DNA of 64,000 nt from an uncultured Mucispirillum sp. GTDB lineage: Bacteria > Chrysiogenota > Deferribacteres > Deferribacterales > Mucispirillaceae. The notes under the pieces were generated by a model. That model was not told the origin of the DNA, made no database searches, and was given only the letters and a program-made list of their open reading frames with translations. The stretch is from assembly GCA_944324465.1 (NCBI GenBank), contig CALUWI010000012.1, forward strand, positions 23,205-87,204. The letters are read 5' to 3'. Positions 63,841 through 64,000 of the stretch are shown here, piece by piece (within the stretch, counting starts at the first letter, position 1; every line of letters starts with the position of its first letter). The position numbers and the translations under genes were made by a program.

Positions 63841-64000
63841 ATGACTAAATTTAAATTCACTATAGCAGCTAAAATATTTTCTATCTTAGCTGTTATAGCA
63901 TTATTTGCTTTTATTATGGGTATTTATTCTTTTATTTCTACAAAAAGTGCTGGAAAAATTGCTGCAGATATAAGCAATGTATATGTAACATTATTTGATT
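63841..64000 (+). CDS. Methyl-accepting chemotaxis protein, N-terminal fragment (runs off the window)
   Basis: An ATG at 63841 with AGGAGG upstream opens a frame that runs off the end. The 53 visible residues start with a short basic segment and one membrane helix (about 8-32: AAKIFSILAVIALFAFIMGI), then polar helical sequence. This is the typical start of a chemoreceptor with a periplasmic sensor domain. The signalling domain is outside the window, so the assignment rests on the N-terminal pattern and the motile context. Confidence 0.5.
   Translation, partial: MTKFKFTIAAKIFSILAVIALFAFIMGIYSFISTKSAGKIAADISNVYVTLFD

Overview
The window looks like chromosomal DNA of a motile Gram-negative bacterium with a very AT-rich genome (about 30% G+C judged by eye). 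Outer-membrane genes (an LpxR-type lipid A deacylase, a probable outer-membrane protein, a lipoprotein), flagellar stator genes, cobalamin-dependent MetH, ModE and many ankyrin, TPR and Sel1 repeat proteins fit a host-associated anaerobe. My best guess is Deferribacterota, Mucispirillum-like. That is inference from gene content and base composition, not a proven assignment.

Layout. 1-12.8 kb is mostly on the minus strand: the first codons of a probable ATP synthase b subunit, a DUF285/BspA-type protein, pgk and gap (each with its own terminator), motA-motB, comF, gpmI, three small DUF4282-like membrane proteins and a diaminopimelate decarboxylase. A DUF2461 gene and an ankyrin/TPR gene lie on the plus strand, the latter beside a small element with terminal inverted repeats and flanking direct repeats. 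13-16 kb (+) carries a Na/Pi cotransporter and an HD-GYP protein. 16-23.3 kb (-) has a tandem zinc-motif miniprotein, an orphan ABC ATPase, cysS, an OppF-type ATPase and two large paralogous membrane proteins. 23.4-26.8 kb (+) is metH. 27-30.6 kb (+) is an isolated phage tail-fibre module. It meets, with no spacer, a minus-strand glycosyltransferase operon (gtrB, gtrA, a GT-C-like protein, a GtrII-like protein and a GT2) that continues downstream of rng-rlmE. One gene of that operon contains a run of nine G, which suggests phase variation.

38.8-42.7 kb (-) is dnaX-ybaB-recR plus an MscS channel; dnaX has two A9 tracts that could produce a shortened form. 42.8-44 kb is a divergent pair of an excisionase-like HTH protein and an S24-type repressor. 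44.6-51.2 kb (-) has TPR and ankyrin/Sel1 exported proteins and pheST. 51.4-56 kb (-) has a transglutaminase-like lipoprotein and an operon of a DUF815 ATPase, a 75-aa protein and a probable outer-membrane protein. 56.3-59.4 kb (+) is a translationally coupled operon: cNMP/CBS/degenerate nucleotidyltransferase, NYN-OST-HTH protein, acetyltransferase. After it, 59.4-60.1 kb holds decayed genes and a candidate 26-residue hydrophobic peptide gene with features of type I toxins. The window ends with an NhaP2-type antiporter, modE-lpxR and the start of a chemotaxis receptor.

The best candidates for something undescribed are the small hydrophobic peptide locus (59.69-59.93 kb), the G9-switched gtr operon abutting an orphan tail-fibre module, the inverted-repeat intergenic elements (6.55, 38.5 and 53.3 kb), and the NYN/degenerate-nucleotidyltransferase operon.
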